Part shown: in pieces, positions 10,681-22,389 of the stretch | Numbering within the stretch: the stretch's first letter is position 1 | How the letters are laid out: every line of letters begins with the position of its first letter | Source: Gibbula magus | Lineage: Eukaryota; Mollusca; Gastropoda; Trochida; Trochidae | Length of the DNA: 64,000 bases | NCBI GenBank assembly: GCA_936450465.1 | Contig: OW388291.1 | Location: 86,101,099 to 86,165,098 of the forward strand | Direction: 5' to 3' | Program-made: the position numbers and the translations under genes | The notes under the pieces: generated by a model | What the model saw: only the letters and a program-made list of their open reading frames with translations | What the model was told of the DNA's origin: nothing | The model's database searches: none

Positions 10681-11524
10681 TAGCTATTCAAGAATTGAAA
10701 CAAGTTGATATTGTTAACATCATTCGATGGTTCAAAACTAACCAATTTCGGGACCCACACCATTGAAAAACTTCTGTCTGTCGAGAAAATGATACGATGT
10801 TATTCCTATAGGCTCTATCAATATGAATCTCTTTGATTTTAGTCTCTCATAAATCACGTGTGACCAAGTGTTTGGTTGTGTACTTTTAACATTTGTGCAA
10901 TATATTTCTTTGTATGCATATATGAAATGAATGTACAAAAGTGAGACTTAATAAAATGATAATATAATTGTCTAATTGTCATCAATACGTGAATTAACTC
11001 TCTTTCGAAACCAAACAGCCTCCGATTGTCCCTTGGCCAAGTAAACCCTGCCTGTTGCACATGGATGGGTGAAACAATAGAACTAGATCGCCTGAAGATC
11101 TACGTTTTGTTCAATCCATGACATTGAATATGACACAACCTTTGCTTTCCTTGAAAGTGTATCTCAATCCCAAATCATGATATAAGTATGAAAAATGGTT
11201 AAAGGCACGTTTTTTGTACATAATGTTTTCTCTCAAATTTGCCATTTATTATTAAAGTTTATACAATATATTGGTGAATTAATGGGTAAAACGTCTCATT
11301 ACGCGACCTGATAAGCTGTATCCATATGAAACGGATATCTATATTCGTAGACAATGGTGCGACGTACAAAGCGACAGTGGTGTGGAACTCTTCAGTTTTG
11401 GAGCTAGATTTGTAAGTCTCTTGAGAACAGCAAGACGGTTGACCATTCTATCACTATACCATACTTAAAACTCTACTCTGAAGTTTAGGTATAGCTACAT
11501 CAGTCAGATCACTTGAACAACCTT
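10681..11524. other. no gene recognised
   Basis: AT-rich sequence; the part from about 11205 onward resembles 3236-3640 (see that entry). Confidence 0.4.
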
Positions 11525-11566
11525 CGAGCGGCCATTTTAATGTGAACACATTAAAATGGCCGCTCG
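11525..11566. repeat. 42-bp palindrome with 2-nt centre
   Basis: Arms 11525-11544 and 11547-11566 are perfect reverse complements (CGAGCGGCCATTTTAATGTG) around AA. Such a tight palindrome can extrude as a cruciform. It may be a remnant of two head-to-head element ends. Confidence 0.95.
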
Positions 11567-12280
11567 ATGGTTAAATGCACTCGCATGGTTTAATGGAACC
11601 ATGTACATTCGTTCAAGAACTTTAATTTTTTTTCATTTAGGAGTATTATTTAGCCACTGGTAAGACTTATTTATATTTCTGTGAGAGCACTTTATTTCAG
11701 TAAGAAAATCGTGCTATATAGGCCTATAGCACCTTTAAAACCACTTACAACGTATTTATTTTGTATTGTTCTTGGACATGACATGCACTACAAGATGAGA
11801 TCTCTTGGATCGTATGGTAACCACGCATTGTCACTGTGCATAAAGCCATGATTGTAACTGCAGTTACCCCCATCCGAACATGGTGGCAGGTTATAAGACG
11901 CTTCGAAAGTTTTCACGCGATAAGTCGTTCAGCAACATTCTGATCAATTCAATATTGCGCGTAGATGCAGATTGATGTGGAAACGCGATTCGAAGAATAT
12001 TTCCAATCATAAATGCAGTGCTGAGCAGATACTGGGAGCAGCGAGGTTTAGACCCGTTCGGTTGTCGGATACTGGGTCAGGGCTTCCGCATTCCTGTTTC
12101 GTCTCCTCCTCCTCTTACTTGTGCTCCAAGTGAGCGCCCCTTGTCACGGGACCGGCTCCGACAGTCCTTGGAACAGGTGGAGATTTTAGATTTTAGACTC
12201 CAAGGTTACTTACTTAGGACCTTGTATATAATGTCCCTGCTCTCATAGAAAGACCCCTAGGAAACTCTATATATGTTTTC
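11567..12280. other. no gene recognised
   Basis: Mixed composition. 12020-12240 is GC-richer and could be part of the same element as the recombinase fragment that follows, but its frames show no motif. Confidence 0.35.
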
Positions 12281-12553
12281 CAGTGGCAGGCCTTCGCCTC
12301 TTTCTGTACTCAGCGTGGGTTCGTCCCGGGTGAGGCCTCCGTTCCTCAGGTGGCCGAGTTATTAGTGTACCTTCGCAATACCAGGCATCTTAAGTCGTCG
12401 TCACTTAATACCAACATGTCGGCTATCCTCTCTGTGCTCAGGAAGAGGTCGCCAGGGTTGGATGTGTCTGTCCTCAAGGGCCTCATTAAGACCTTACGTT
12501 CGTTGGACGGCAGGCGTTCTAACTTGATCCCAATCCATTTCTTAAATGAATAA
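12281..12553 (+). pseudogene. tyrosine-recombinase N-terminal (SAM-like) domain fragment, DIRS/Ngaro or Crypton type
   Basis: A continuous frame of 91 codons reads QWQAFASFCTQRGFVPGEA, then SVPQVAELLVYLRNTRHLKS, then SSLNTNMSAILSVLRKRSPG and LKGLIKTLRSL, ending LIPIHFLNE and TAA. W..F..FC...G..P..ASV..VAEFL.YL......S..T...H.SAI is the core-binding domain of eukaryotic retroelement tyrosine recombinases. The catalytic R...HxxR...Y domain is absent. A TTTTCCAG immediately before TGGCAGG could be a splice acceptor or chance. Confidence 0.6.
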
Positions 12554-13079
12554 AATATGTTTTCAATCAATATATAGATCGTTGTTTTGGTGTTAGTGGA
12601 CTTCCAAACATATACGCCAGCAATTGTGTCCAGTTTTCAGATTGCTCATATGTTTCGGTTGAGTGCAGCAGGATTGGAAATGTTTAGCGTTTAGTTTTAA
12701 TGTATGTTAGCGTTTTTTTGTCATTAAAAGACACAAATACCGATCGAAAAATTATCAGTTACCGTCATGCAAGCTTTGATGAACTTTCAGTTACCGTTAT
12801 TTTATTTCCGAGTCCCTGTTACAAATCAGGTCAAGGTGCCAGGGAGGGCCTTGCCTTCATGTTTAATAAAGTACAGACATGATGGATTCGGATTTTTTGG
12901 AAACTACAGATACAACACTATCACACACATACACACATCCATACCATAGGTATAATTTGTAAATACAATGTAGACAAACAATAACAAAGAAAGTGATTGA
13001 AATGAATATTAATGGTCAGATTGATACTTGCATAAAAGTGAAATCAAGATTTCTCATCAAAGAGTGAATGGTACATGAG
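12554..13079. other. no gene recognised; 3' flank of minus-strand LINE
   Basis: Contains a short CA-rich tract near 12912-12938. The 3' end of the minus-strand LINE should lie between here and 13079 but no poly(T) marks it. Confidence 0.4.
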
Positions 13080-13496
13080 TCACTTTTCATAGAATTTATT
13101 ATGGTTGGACTTTCTGAAGAAAACTTGACGCTCTATTGAATAGCGATTTGCTAAAATATGTTTAAAAGATTTTAAATGTATGTGGCAATCGTCCAGTTTA
13201 CATTTGTAGATGTAAAATTTGGCCAGTAACAATATGAGGTCAAATACAACATCTGTTATTATATTTTCCTTAAGGCCAAACAGAACAAGTTCTGAACTAA
13301 GGTTCATGTTATGGAAATGTGAGCAATGCTCATTGAGCCAAGATAATAAAGAATTCCAAAAGGATTTAACTTCCTGACACTCCCAGAATAAATGATTTAA
13401 AGTTTGCTTTTCGCATTTGCAAAAGTTACATGTGTCTTCAAGACAGATCTTTATTTTACAGAGATAAACTTTGGTTGGTAATAGTCTGTGAAGCAA
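13080..13496 (-). pseudogene. LINE ORF2 C-terminal zinc-knuckle region
   Basis: RLLPTKVYLCKIKICLED, then CNFCKCEKQTLNHLFWEC and VKSFWNSLLSWL: the zf-RVT domain with CxxC...H..C spacing intact. Stop at 13080-13082. Frame differs from the preceding piece. Confidence 0.8.
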
Positions 13497-13546
13497 ACGG
13501 TACTGAAACCATCGTAATTTTGTGTCATTGGTTGTTTTAAAAGGTT

Positions 13547-13990
13547 TCAGGTAAATTTCTCCCAGAGAAGCTCTGTAGTAAATGTATCATTCCATTTATT
13601 TTGTGACTTGGGAGTAACATTTGACGAAGTGAGTGCATAGTAATAATGTTTTGAACCCTTTGAAACGGACATTATTTTCTTATAAACAGACCTCTCACCT
13701 GGTCTAGGTGGAGATGTTACGGAAACATTTGCTTTTTTAAGATACTTTTTGACACTTTGTATAATGCCGTAATACTGAGTAAATGGAACATGTAAACCAT
13801 ATACCTCCTCAAACTCACTTTCGCTATCAATGATATCAAAGATTTTATCTACACCTTTGTCAAACCATTTCCTACTGAAGAAGTAGTGTCTGCCAACCAT
13901 GATGTTACTATTATAACATATACTTTCTCCTAGTAATTCTTCATAACAAGTAGGAGAACATTTTGCATGCAAAGAGCCATAAGATAACAA
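13547..13990 (-). pseudogene. LINE ORF2 region after RT
   Basis: Continuation in another frame: EELLGESICYNSNIMVGR and HYFFSRKWFDKGVDKIFDII, matching the (I)WyN..I..g......W...GI..i.Dl region downstream of RT in L1/Tx1-like ORF2 proteins. Confidence 0.7.
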
Positions 13991-14058
13991 AAAATCTTTC
14001 CAAAAGTCATTGTTTACTTTGTTGGCTAATACTGTTGGGAAAAGGTCTCCAAACTCAT

Positions 14059-14810
14059 CTATATGTTTTGCATCAGGATGTTGAGAATAAAATTAATTCT
14101 TCCATTTGCATTCATTATCGACAAACAACTTTCAAAAATTTTGTTGAGCTGTTTCAGAAAAAGACCAGGTGGGTTTGGGAGGGTCAAGAAAAGATAATTA
14201 AGTTTTGATATCAAAAGTGACTTAATGATGGCAATTTTACCTATAGGGGTGATAATCCGTCTCATCCATTTGTTAATGATGGTTTGTATCTCAAAGATCT
14301 TACCCTTATAGTTCAAATCATGTATAGCACACATTGATGTTGAGAAATTTAATCCAAGTATCTTAAAGCTATCAGGATTCCACTTAATATGCAAATCAGG
14401 CGCAAATCTTTTACTGCTGCCTTTCTCAGAACCTATCCAAACAACTTGAGATTTCTCATAATTAATCCTGAGGCCAGAGATTGCTGCAAAGAGATCTAAC
14501 ATCTTAATTGTAGCTTTAAAAGATGACTGACTACCATCGAGCAGAAATTCAGTATCGTCAGCATACTGAGCAATAAGATACTCAATACCGTCTATCTTGA
14601 TGCCCCTGATGCTTTGATTAGATCGAACAAGACAAGCCAAGATCTCCGAACACAGTAGAAAAATATATGGTGAGAGTGGGTCACCTTGTCTGCAGCCCCT
14701 CTCAACTGATATCTGCGACGACATTTTTCCATTAATGATTAGTTTGGAAGAAATATTATTGTAGAAAGTTTCAACACATAAATTTATTAAAGTATGTATA
14801 TTATTTAATC
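14059..14810 (-). pseudogene. LINE reverse transcriptase palm and thumb
   Basis: Reads FYNNISSKLIINGKMSSQ, then VERGCRQGDPLSPYIFLL (RT motif B), then IAQYADDTEFLLDGS (motif C, YADD intact), then ISGLRINYEKSQVVWIG and LNYKGKIFEIQTIINKW. The pattern is that of L1/Tx1-like enzymes. The open frame breaks near 14059. Confidence 0.85.
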
Positions 14811-16372
14811 TAATGTGAAGTTTTAAAAATTTACACAGGTTCTGAAAAATGTTTCAAAACTTTTTGCCCGTTATCTCTTATAAATTATATTGCAATTGAA
14901 TAATTTATCTGCTTTCATTGACATAATTGTATCAGACAACTGGTAATATCAATATATGATGCAGTGAATGACGAAGTACAACTTTTGGTGAAATAACCTG
15001 AATTGCCACCGTTAGGCACACTGGAATGGAATGGATACCAGTTCAAAAGTAATGACCGAAATATACATGTGCAGGGTCAGAAATCATGGTATGAAGAAGT
15101 TGATTTAAAAATGTCATGCTACATGATATGTTATTGCTGCAGGAATATATTGCAAACAAAGAAACACAACTAATGGAGAAGTGAGATTGACACCGATTGA
15201 GTGTATGAGAATAGATTCAACTCATTGTGCAGAAAGGGGTTGGTTGGTGGATCAGTCACATGACAATCTCCAGGCATGTTCAACAATTTGGGTTTCAATG
15301 CTAGGTCCTCAAAACCTCATTTTGAATGACTGGGGGAAAAAAAAGAAGAAAAACTGGAGAAGAGCACGAAGATTTTACTGGGGGCCAAATTGGAACCATG
15401 TTCCTTTCACTGACAACTCTGTTTTCACATGTTTTAGTAATATTCGTAAGATGTAAGTAAGGCGTCTTCAAAGTAAGAGATACAGAAGTTATTGCCCAGA
15501 GGTGACTGTAAAACATCAACCCTAAAGTCCATTTTTGGGAATATTGTCAGAAAATTGCTGCTGGAATCTTAAACGGTGTTTGGTATTCTGTAATTCCCAG
15601 AAATATCAGAATGGGATCATTAACGACTTAAAACACAATATTGTATATCTGATTAAAAAATCAGATATTTTCAAAATAAAATCCATTGCTCAATTTTCTA
15701 AGAGCGGTCGTTCATTTTGGGCTGTTCGGAACATACCATAATTGGAATACCCTTGGCATTCCCAAAACATTAATCCTAATTAGACTCCCTGTGACATTAT
15801 TGGTAACGCAACTGTCAAAGGATTGCCTACTTCAAGCCAGGAGCTTTGAAAGTTGGGAAATAAATATTGGTATTTTGTCTAAAAAGATACCTGTCGCAGT
15901 TTCCAGGAATTCATGTCTAAACCAATACAGGTACTGATAAAAACAAAAGGGATTAATATTCCTGATTGGGTGTACTTTCCTTTTGATACCAAATAGTGCT
16001 ACAATACAACCATTAGGCCTAATAAGCTTGTTATTTGTGTCTGAAGTCCCCAAAGTGATGTAAACATAGCAATGTAAGAAACTTTTGTTCAGCAGATGTA
16101 GAGTCAAATTCTAAGATCTTTGAAGGCGCTCGGTCGACTACATATTAAAGCCGGTGAAGGTAATTATTATACCACTGTTAAATTTGTAAGAATATCATTG
16201 GCCAGTTCACACCACGTGATCGAAAAATATATTTGTACATTGACCTCCGATTCCAGTGATGAGGTCAGTTTTGTGACGTGACTGTTTGTTTTGACGTTCG
16301 CTTTCAAGATGGCGTCAGCTGATGGGTTCGATTTGACAAATAAGAAAATACATACTATACGAAATAATTTCG
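14811..16372. other. no gene recognised
   Basis: AT-rich. A 10-bp-stem hairpin ATATCTGATT/AATCAGATAT lies near 15647-15671. An open frame at 15181-15456 has no recognisable motif and poor coding character (KKKKK, low complexity). CAAGATGGCG at 16305-16314 is discussed with the 16373-16440 repeat. Confidence 0.4.
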
Positions 16373-16440
16373 GTATAATAAAACACTTAATTACTCATGG
16401 TGATGTCATTATGTGAAATACAAGGACTCTCGGACCTCGA
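16373..16440 (+). repeat. left copy of a ~65-bp inverted pair (partner 29811-29878)
   Basis: Contains CACTTAATTACTCATG, GTCATTATGTGA and AAGGACTC, matched in inverted orientation at 29811-29878 with few differences. CAAGATGGCG lies 60-70 bases outside this copy and, inverted, about 330 bases outside the partner. The pair brackets the three large inverted-repeat elements described next. Confidence 0.7.
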
Positions 16441-16460
16441 CCTGCGTCAGACCGGGAAGC

Positions 16461-16576
16461 GGTCTTTTCGTAGGTGAAACCAGTTCGTAGGAGTGACCTT
16501 TTCGTAGGTGAAACCAGTTCGTAGGAGTGACCTTTTCGTAGGTGAAACCGGTTCGTAGAAGGTCTTTTCGTAGGAG
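16461..16576. repeat. 34-bp tandem repeat, about three units
   Basis: Unit starts CCTTTTCGTAGGTGAAACC and continues AGTTCGTAGGAGTGA. Two full units are nearly identical, the third diverges, and a partial unit follows. TTCGTAGG occurs twice per unit. Confidence 0.9.
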
Positions 16577-17683
16577 CATTATTTTTTAAAATATATTATG
16601 TTTTAGGATATTGCTAAGTGTTTGTTTGTAATTGTTTTACTTTATTTTGTATCAATAGTGTCTTTTCACATTAAATTGTGTGTGTTTAGTCAGTACAGCG
16701 ATACGAAACTGCATGAGGATAGCTTCACAGTAAATGGCAACATGGTGACCACGAATGACCACGAGTTTTTTAATAAATAATGATAAATTGTATTGTATGT
16801 TTTATAAATATAAAGTATAAATATAAGTAACAAGTAATAAATAACTGTCAACTTGGAAATGTGTTAAGTAAAAAGTCTACTTGTTTTAACTTTTATATCT
16901 TATTTTTTTAACTGTTATATATTACTTTTACTTTTCTGTTGTATTTTGCCGGTTTATATATCATAAGTATTTGTATAGTTCGTGGATTAAAATAAATGAG
17001 TTTGCTCAGTTTAGGAAAGTTGTATTTGTATGTAGTGAGATGTTTTGATTGTTCATTACCAGCTATTAGAGGCAGTTTCTGAAATTATCTGCCCTTGGCT
17101 CATTAAGTCAAATTGGAGCTGGCCAGCGTTACGCTTGAGCTGTGCTCCAACTCACTGCACAGCCACTGCAGGGGGTTGGACCTTGTTGCGTCACTGAGGC
17201 TAAGTAAACACATATGGGTATTGCGAATAAGTTAAACTGAGCTACTGGTTCTCGGTGGTCAGTAGTCTGTCCTGTAGAACTTGGCTGAAAATATTCAACT
17301 GACGACTAGCCCAGTCTAGAAAATGATATCAAGTCTAGCTTCCTCAGTTCTAATCAAGGCACCTTTAGGGCTCCAGATTGTATGCCTATTTGAATTGTGT
17401 GTGATAAAAAAATTTAACAATGGTTTGAAGTACACTAAAATTTAGTCTATGGAGTTTAATAATTACCCTACTATCATTCTTGTGCTTTTATTTCTTTAAT
17501 ATTCGCTGTATTAAAAAGCTATTATGTTATAAATAGTCATGGGGCATTACTAGTTTTAAGGGACTCTTCTTCTTAAAAAGAACAATATAATCCACATGTT
17601 TAAAACTATGAAACTAACAGTCAAAATTATGTGGTTTGAAACACATCTTGAGTATGTAAACTACTGCCACATTGACATTGACG
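16577..17683. other. no gene recognised
   Basis: AT-rich, no coding pattern and no repeat structure noticed. Confidence 0.45.
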
Positions 17684-17685
17684 TA

Positions 17686-20089
17686 TAGACCTTTCCACGG
17701 CCTGTTTCATGGGCGCAGCCATTTTGTGGCAGCCATTAAGCGGCTGCAACGTTAAACTAGCCTATGTTATTTGCAACGCTGCGGCAGTCAAGTATGACGT
17801 AATCAAGGATAGACGGTGCCTAGTCAACGCTTACGCTGTATAAAAGACGTCAAACTTACTGACCAAATAATGATTCATTTTTAAGATTTCTGATGTCATA
17901 TTTGCGACAAACAGTGCAAACAACGATCCATGAGTAATAAATCGAAGAAATTAACAGATAATAACAGTTTTGTGTGTTGTTTGATGTAAATCGGCGATAT
18001 CAAAGCGCACGGAAACTTAGGGTATTTGAATGGAGGCGAATATCACTTGAACGTAGTTTTGAACAAAAGCTTACTTGTATTATCTGTGGAAATAGTTTGT
18101 TTTTTTCTTCTTTGTAGTTAAAGAATTGTCAATAGTGACAAATACATTGGCCTGTCCAGTGTCCACACATCTTGACTATTCAAGATTATCTGAACCAAAT
18201 GTACATAGACTTACGTGTTAGTTAGCTGTTGCGAAAATAATTTTCATAACTTAAATAAAGGTCCCATTGCTGTCATATTATGCGGACATATTGGTAATCA
18301 TCTCAGCTACAGGCACATAACTACCTTTCATCTATCAATTCATTTGTTTTCGAATGACACTTGTTTAAACATCGCATGTACAATTTTGATTCCAATGTCC
18401 GATTGACGGCCATGTTTAATCTAATCGGTATGTTGTATGTGTTGTTTGATAAGAGGTGGGTTTCTTAATAATTGTCAGAACATATTATGGAAATTATGTA
18501 TCTGTAGCTGAGATGATTTCCTATATTTTGGTAACGATTTAAAAATTAATCGACAAACAATATATTCATGAAAATTATTCTCGCAACAGCTAATTACACG
18601 TAAGTCTATATGGGAATTACGTTACATGTACGTAATAATATGGACACCTGCTGTATAAACTTTTGTACGTATGTTATTTTATTAGAACAGAATGAAATAC
18701 TATAAACTTGTACATTTGTTGTATGTACTCTCAAGATTTAAGGTAATTGTTTTTTTTATATAATCTGTAAATATGTGTTTTCCTTCACTCACTCACCTAT
18801 AGGCCTACACAACCGAGTAATACCAAAGTCCGAAATATCCATGAACTACAAAACATGAATTAACCTAATTGTTCAAGTATAGTATGTTAAATATTATTTT
18901 GCACACTAGCAATGTAGGAAGATGAAGCATATTTAGGTGAATGCACCACTTATGAAAATATCGGCTTTCACCCGTCACCCGTCACCCGTCACTGGATGAG
19001 AGAAAGTGATGCGTTTGTGGTCAGAACTAAAAAATTATTCACTTTCAAAACGTTAAGCAAAGGGGAAAACGCAAGTTTTTAAAAACTCTTTTTAATCGTA
19101 AAATTTATGTTCATTAAACACACAGACCTTTAACTGCTTCTACAGCGAATGGGTATCTTAGGCGAAAAGACTTAGCACACCTTTAAGAAAACTTTAATTT
19201 CTCACGTACAATTTGTGTATCGTTGCATAATTATAGTTTACCATGTTTGCAATTATTTGTACATATTTTATTTATGCCATTGCGAGAATAGAGGGTATAT
19301 AGGCCTAACAAGTATATATTTTCTCTTTCAATAATCTACATTTTTATAACATATAATTCCATAATGCGTTTGTAACGTTTTTAAGAAGAAACAGTTGTTA
19401 CTTGATTGCAAATTATATGAGAAATGTTAAAAATAATGAGAAATACTCACCCATAGGCCTATATCAGAAATTCAAACTACTCTCTTGAAAATTGATGTAG
19501 TTTTAAAAAAATCCAAATCTCATTGTTACACATACATCTGTTTCTTATACCATGAATTGAATCGGGGCTAAATGATTCATTACCATTTCAAATCATAAAT
19601 GAAATGTAGGCTAACAGTTTGAGAAAAAATGCATTTTTATTAATTTTATTTTGCAAAAATATATTATCTTTACATTAGAAACCCAGTTGGACCAGAACAA
19701 CATTTTCTCTTTCAGAAGATATGTAATATGTGGAAATATATTAAGAACTTTTATTTTAAAAAATAAGTTTTTCCATAACTACATTAAGACCTTTTGCGGA
19801 ACTGCATGCTGATTCATCACTTTAACATGCCCTAATTTCGTAATTAACAAGTATCCGATGAAACATTGCATTTTTGGAAGCAGTAAACAGTCAGGATTAA
19901 ATTGATATATTGTTTCTGCCTTCACCCAAAACTTGGACTTAAAGTTATTTTAGAGACGAGCTATAGCGTTCGACCCATGCCCTAACGTAAAATGTCATTT
20001 TGCAGCCGCTTAATGGCGGACGACAGTAGCGCCACCACAAAGGGGGGTAACTGAGAGCGTCGTGACGCACTGCTCCGTGGAGAGGTCTA
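17686..20089. mobile_element. 2.4-kb inverted-repeat element B (TA target site)
   Basis: Left end TAGACCTTTCCACGG and right end CCGTGGAGAGGTCTA are inverted repeats, each flanked by TA (17684-17685, 20090-20091). Subterminally CCATTAAGCGGCTGCA at about 17732-17747 recurs inverted at about 20002-20017, so the homologous ends extend to roughly 70-90 bp with a divergent middle. No transposase frame; the element encloses a 399-bp MITE. Superfamily unknown; TA duplication fits Tc1/mariner-like or similar groups. Confidence 0.7.
18208..18606. mobile_element. 399-bp MITE nested in element B
   Basis: GACTTACGTGTTAGTTAGCT at the left is matched by the inverted right end with one or two differences, and similarity continues through a TGTTGCGAAAATAATTTTCAT-like segment. 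A second inner pair (ATCTCAGCTACAG/CTGTAGCTGAGAT) gives a foldback overall. TA is present at 18206-18207 and 18607-18608. Confidence 0.8.
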
Positions 20090-20289
20090 TAGGGGATTCT
20101 CAAAATTTATGCATGCATACGACCTATGACCTTTCGAAACGAAAACGAGGCTAAGGCCGCTTCTTTTTTCCAGGTTCGCGTAATGGCTGCATATCTTGTG
20201 TTTCGGTTTCTTTCGACTGGAACTGAATGAATAGGTTTGTTTATATCGTATTCCAACAATTCAAGATTAAAAAAAAACGTTTTTGACAA

Positions 20290-20458
20290 TAAAATATGAC
20301 AAAACTAATGGTAATTGTTGCAGGTTTAGCGGCAAACAACGTTTGTTTTGGATAGTTTTACTCGTGGCAAGTTCAAGAGTTTTGGTTTTGTAATCGGCCC
20401 GTAAACGGGATGATTTGAATTTCTTTTTTGGCTTATAATGTCCATTTTTCGTAATCAT
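20290..20458 (-). other. short open frame in element C, not assigned
   Basis: Minus-strand frame reading MITKNGHYKPKKKFKSSRLR then KTKTLELATSKTIQNK. Lysine-rich; no match I recognise. Its position just inside the left end could be a remnant of an element-encoded protein or chance. Confidence 0.2.
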
Positions 20459-20939
20459 TCGGCAAAATAAACCTCCATTAAATTTATAATAATCCCAAAG
20501 TAGGGAACCTGTAATTAGTGGATCAATGACCGACGACAGAAACTAATTAGGAAACCTCTTGAAGGGGCTGTCCCACTTCCGTCCCCAAAATGAACACAAT
20601 ATTAATTGAAAGCAAAGTGTAACTAGACCTATATATTTAAATTCTTTTCGACCAAATGATAAGAATATTTTCAAGAAATTAGACATTCAAATAAATCATT
20701 AATATTCATTTAAATCAAGAACTAATATATTATAAAACTAAAACTATATATTTATTAATCTATGATCATAATATTGTCAGTCATTTCCATGCATTGCATC
20801 AGTACTGAGTCTACTAGACGTATTTACACATGTACTGCAGGACACATTAAATCATTTATAAATTAATTACAAAATTATGACCAGAATTATCTTAAACAAT
20901 TTTTTTTTTTTAAAAAGGCCTGAGTTAAAAGCTACAATT

Positions 20940-21740
20940 AAACATAAGTTGATCTTTATAATTTATACGTACTATTTGATTATTTATTCATGCAGGACCT
21001 TGGGAGTAAAATTTAAAGCAGGCCAAACATTAAATATGAAAAATATTATTTAAACCACTTACCTAGATATAGTTATTACCCAACAAAAATAACCAACAAA
21101 ATAGAAATATAAATTAATTGAGGTTAATGTTTGGAAGTAACAAGTACATGTCATACTGGAAAATGATTGAAATATATTGTGAAATGTACATGGATGTTTC
21201 AATACACAATCATACATGATAGATTGTGCTTGAGGAGGTGATGGTCAGGTTTGAGAAATATATTTGTATTTGTTTGATTAAACTACAAATAATACATGGA
21301 CATGATTAGAAGTAAAAATGCACATTATTTAATCTTTTGTGAGATGCAAAAGCCCACCAAGTGCTTTCTGTTTCTGTTTTGAGTAAAATTAAAAGCAGGA
21401 CAAAACTAATATAAGGAAAATAATTATTTGCTTATTACTAATTTAATTACTAATTACTAACATTAAACCATATACTTAGATATAGTCATCACCAAATAAC
21501 AATAACCAACAAAAAATAAATATAAATTGAATTTATTTGAGGTTAATGTTTGAAAGTAACAAGTACATGTCATCCTGGATAATGATGAAATATAATGTGA
21601 AATGCACATGTATATGTATGTTTCAATACACAATATATAAATGATAGATTGTGCTCAAGAAGGTGGTGGTCATGTTTGAGAAATATATGTATATCTCTTT
21701 TTTTAAATACAAATAAAAATTAAATTAATTCAAATATACA
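20940..21740. repeat. diverged direct duplication, two ~390-bp units
   Basis: About 20940-21340 and 21345-21740 share in order TAGATATAGT, ATAACCAACAAAA, GAGGTTAATGTTTG, AAGTAACAAGTACATGTCAT, GTTTCAATACACAAT, ATGATAGATTGTGCT and GTTTGAGAAATATAT. Several small indels separate them. No coding frame. Confidence 0.8.
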
Positions 21741-22389
21741 TAATCATTATTTTTATTTTATTTATTAATTATTTAAAAACTTGTTTATAGATACACAATC
21801 CCACTGAATGCTTTCTAATCTGACTAATATTCTAGAATAATTCTTAAAGTGAAAATAGAGCCATGGCCTCTGTAGCTCATCAGGAGATAATAAGTGGGGT
21901 ATGATATGGAGTGGACTTTATAGCAATGGTCAGATAATGGAATGTAGTAATAAGAATCTAGGTAGTGAAACGATTAAAGCAGTTTAAAAATATTTTGTTA
22001 CCATAACTTTGCCAATCTGCTATATATATGTGTTGAAAGAGCAACACAAAGCTTGGAAATAAATTGCTGGTATCAAACATATAATAATGTGGTGGAGAGA
22101 TCATACTATTTTTTAAGATCGTACACACATTATATAATAATGAATATACCGGGTACAATTCTTTGCATACAATTCACCACTGTAAGCTATTGCAATAATG
22201 GCCTGGGGCTGTAGAAGAAAATGAAAAAAACCTTTTTAGGTCATGACCCCTGCTAATTATTATCAAAATTGGTTACACATAAATCAACATTCGTTATGAA
22301 TATCATACACCTTTGCATTATATTGTTTTAATTCTTAATTGCATTATGGCAATACCAACATTTATTACATAATGAATAGGAGCCTCAGT

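Larger units (their letters stand above)
13080..14810 (-). mobile_element. 5'-truncated L1/Tx1-like LINE
   Basis: Minus-strand reverse-transcriptase sequence begins abruptly in the middle of the RT domain near 14810 and runs to the zinc-knuckle end at 13080, with at least two frame changes. 5' truncation is the normal product of target-primed reverse transcription. Confidence 0.85.

Noticed and set aside
15181..15456. 91-codon open frame
   Set aside because: Low-complexity lysine run and no recognisable domain; single occurrence.
16461..16576. Direct repeats of 34 bp, CRISPR-like at first sight
   Set aside because: Units are contiguous without variable spacers, and the genome is animal; this is a plain tandem repeat.
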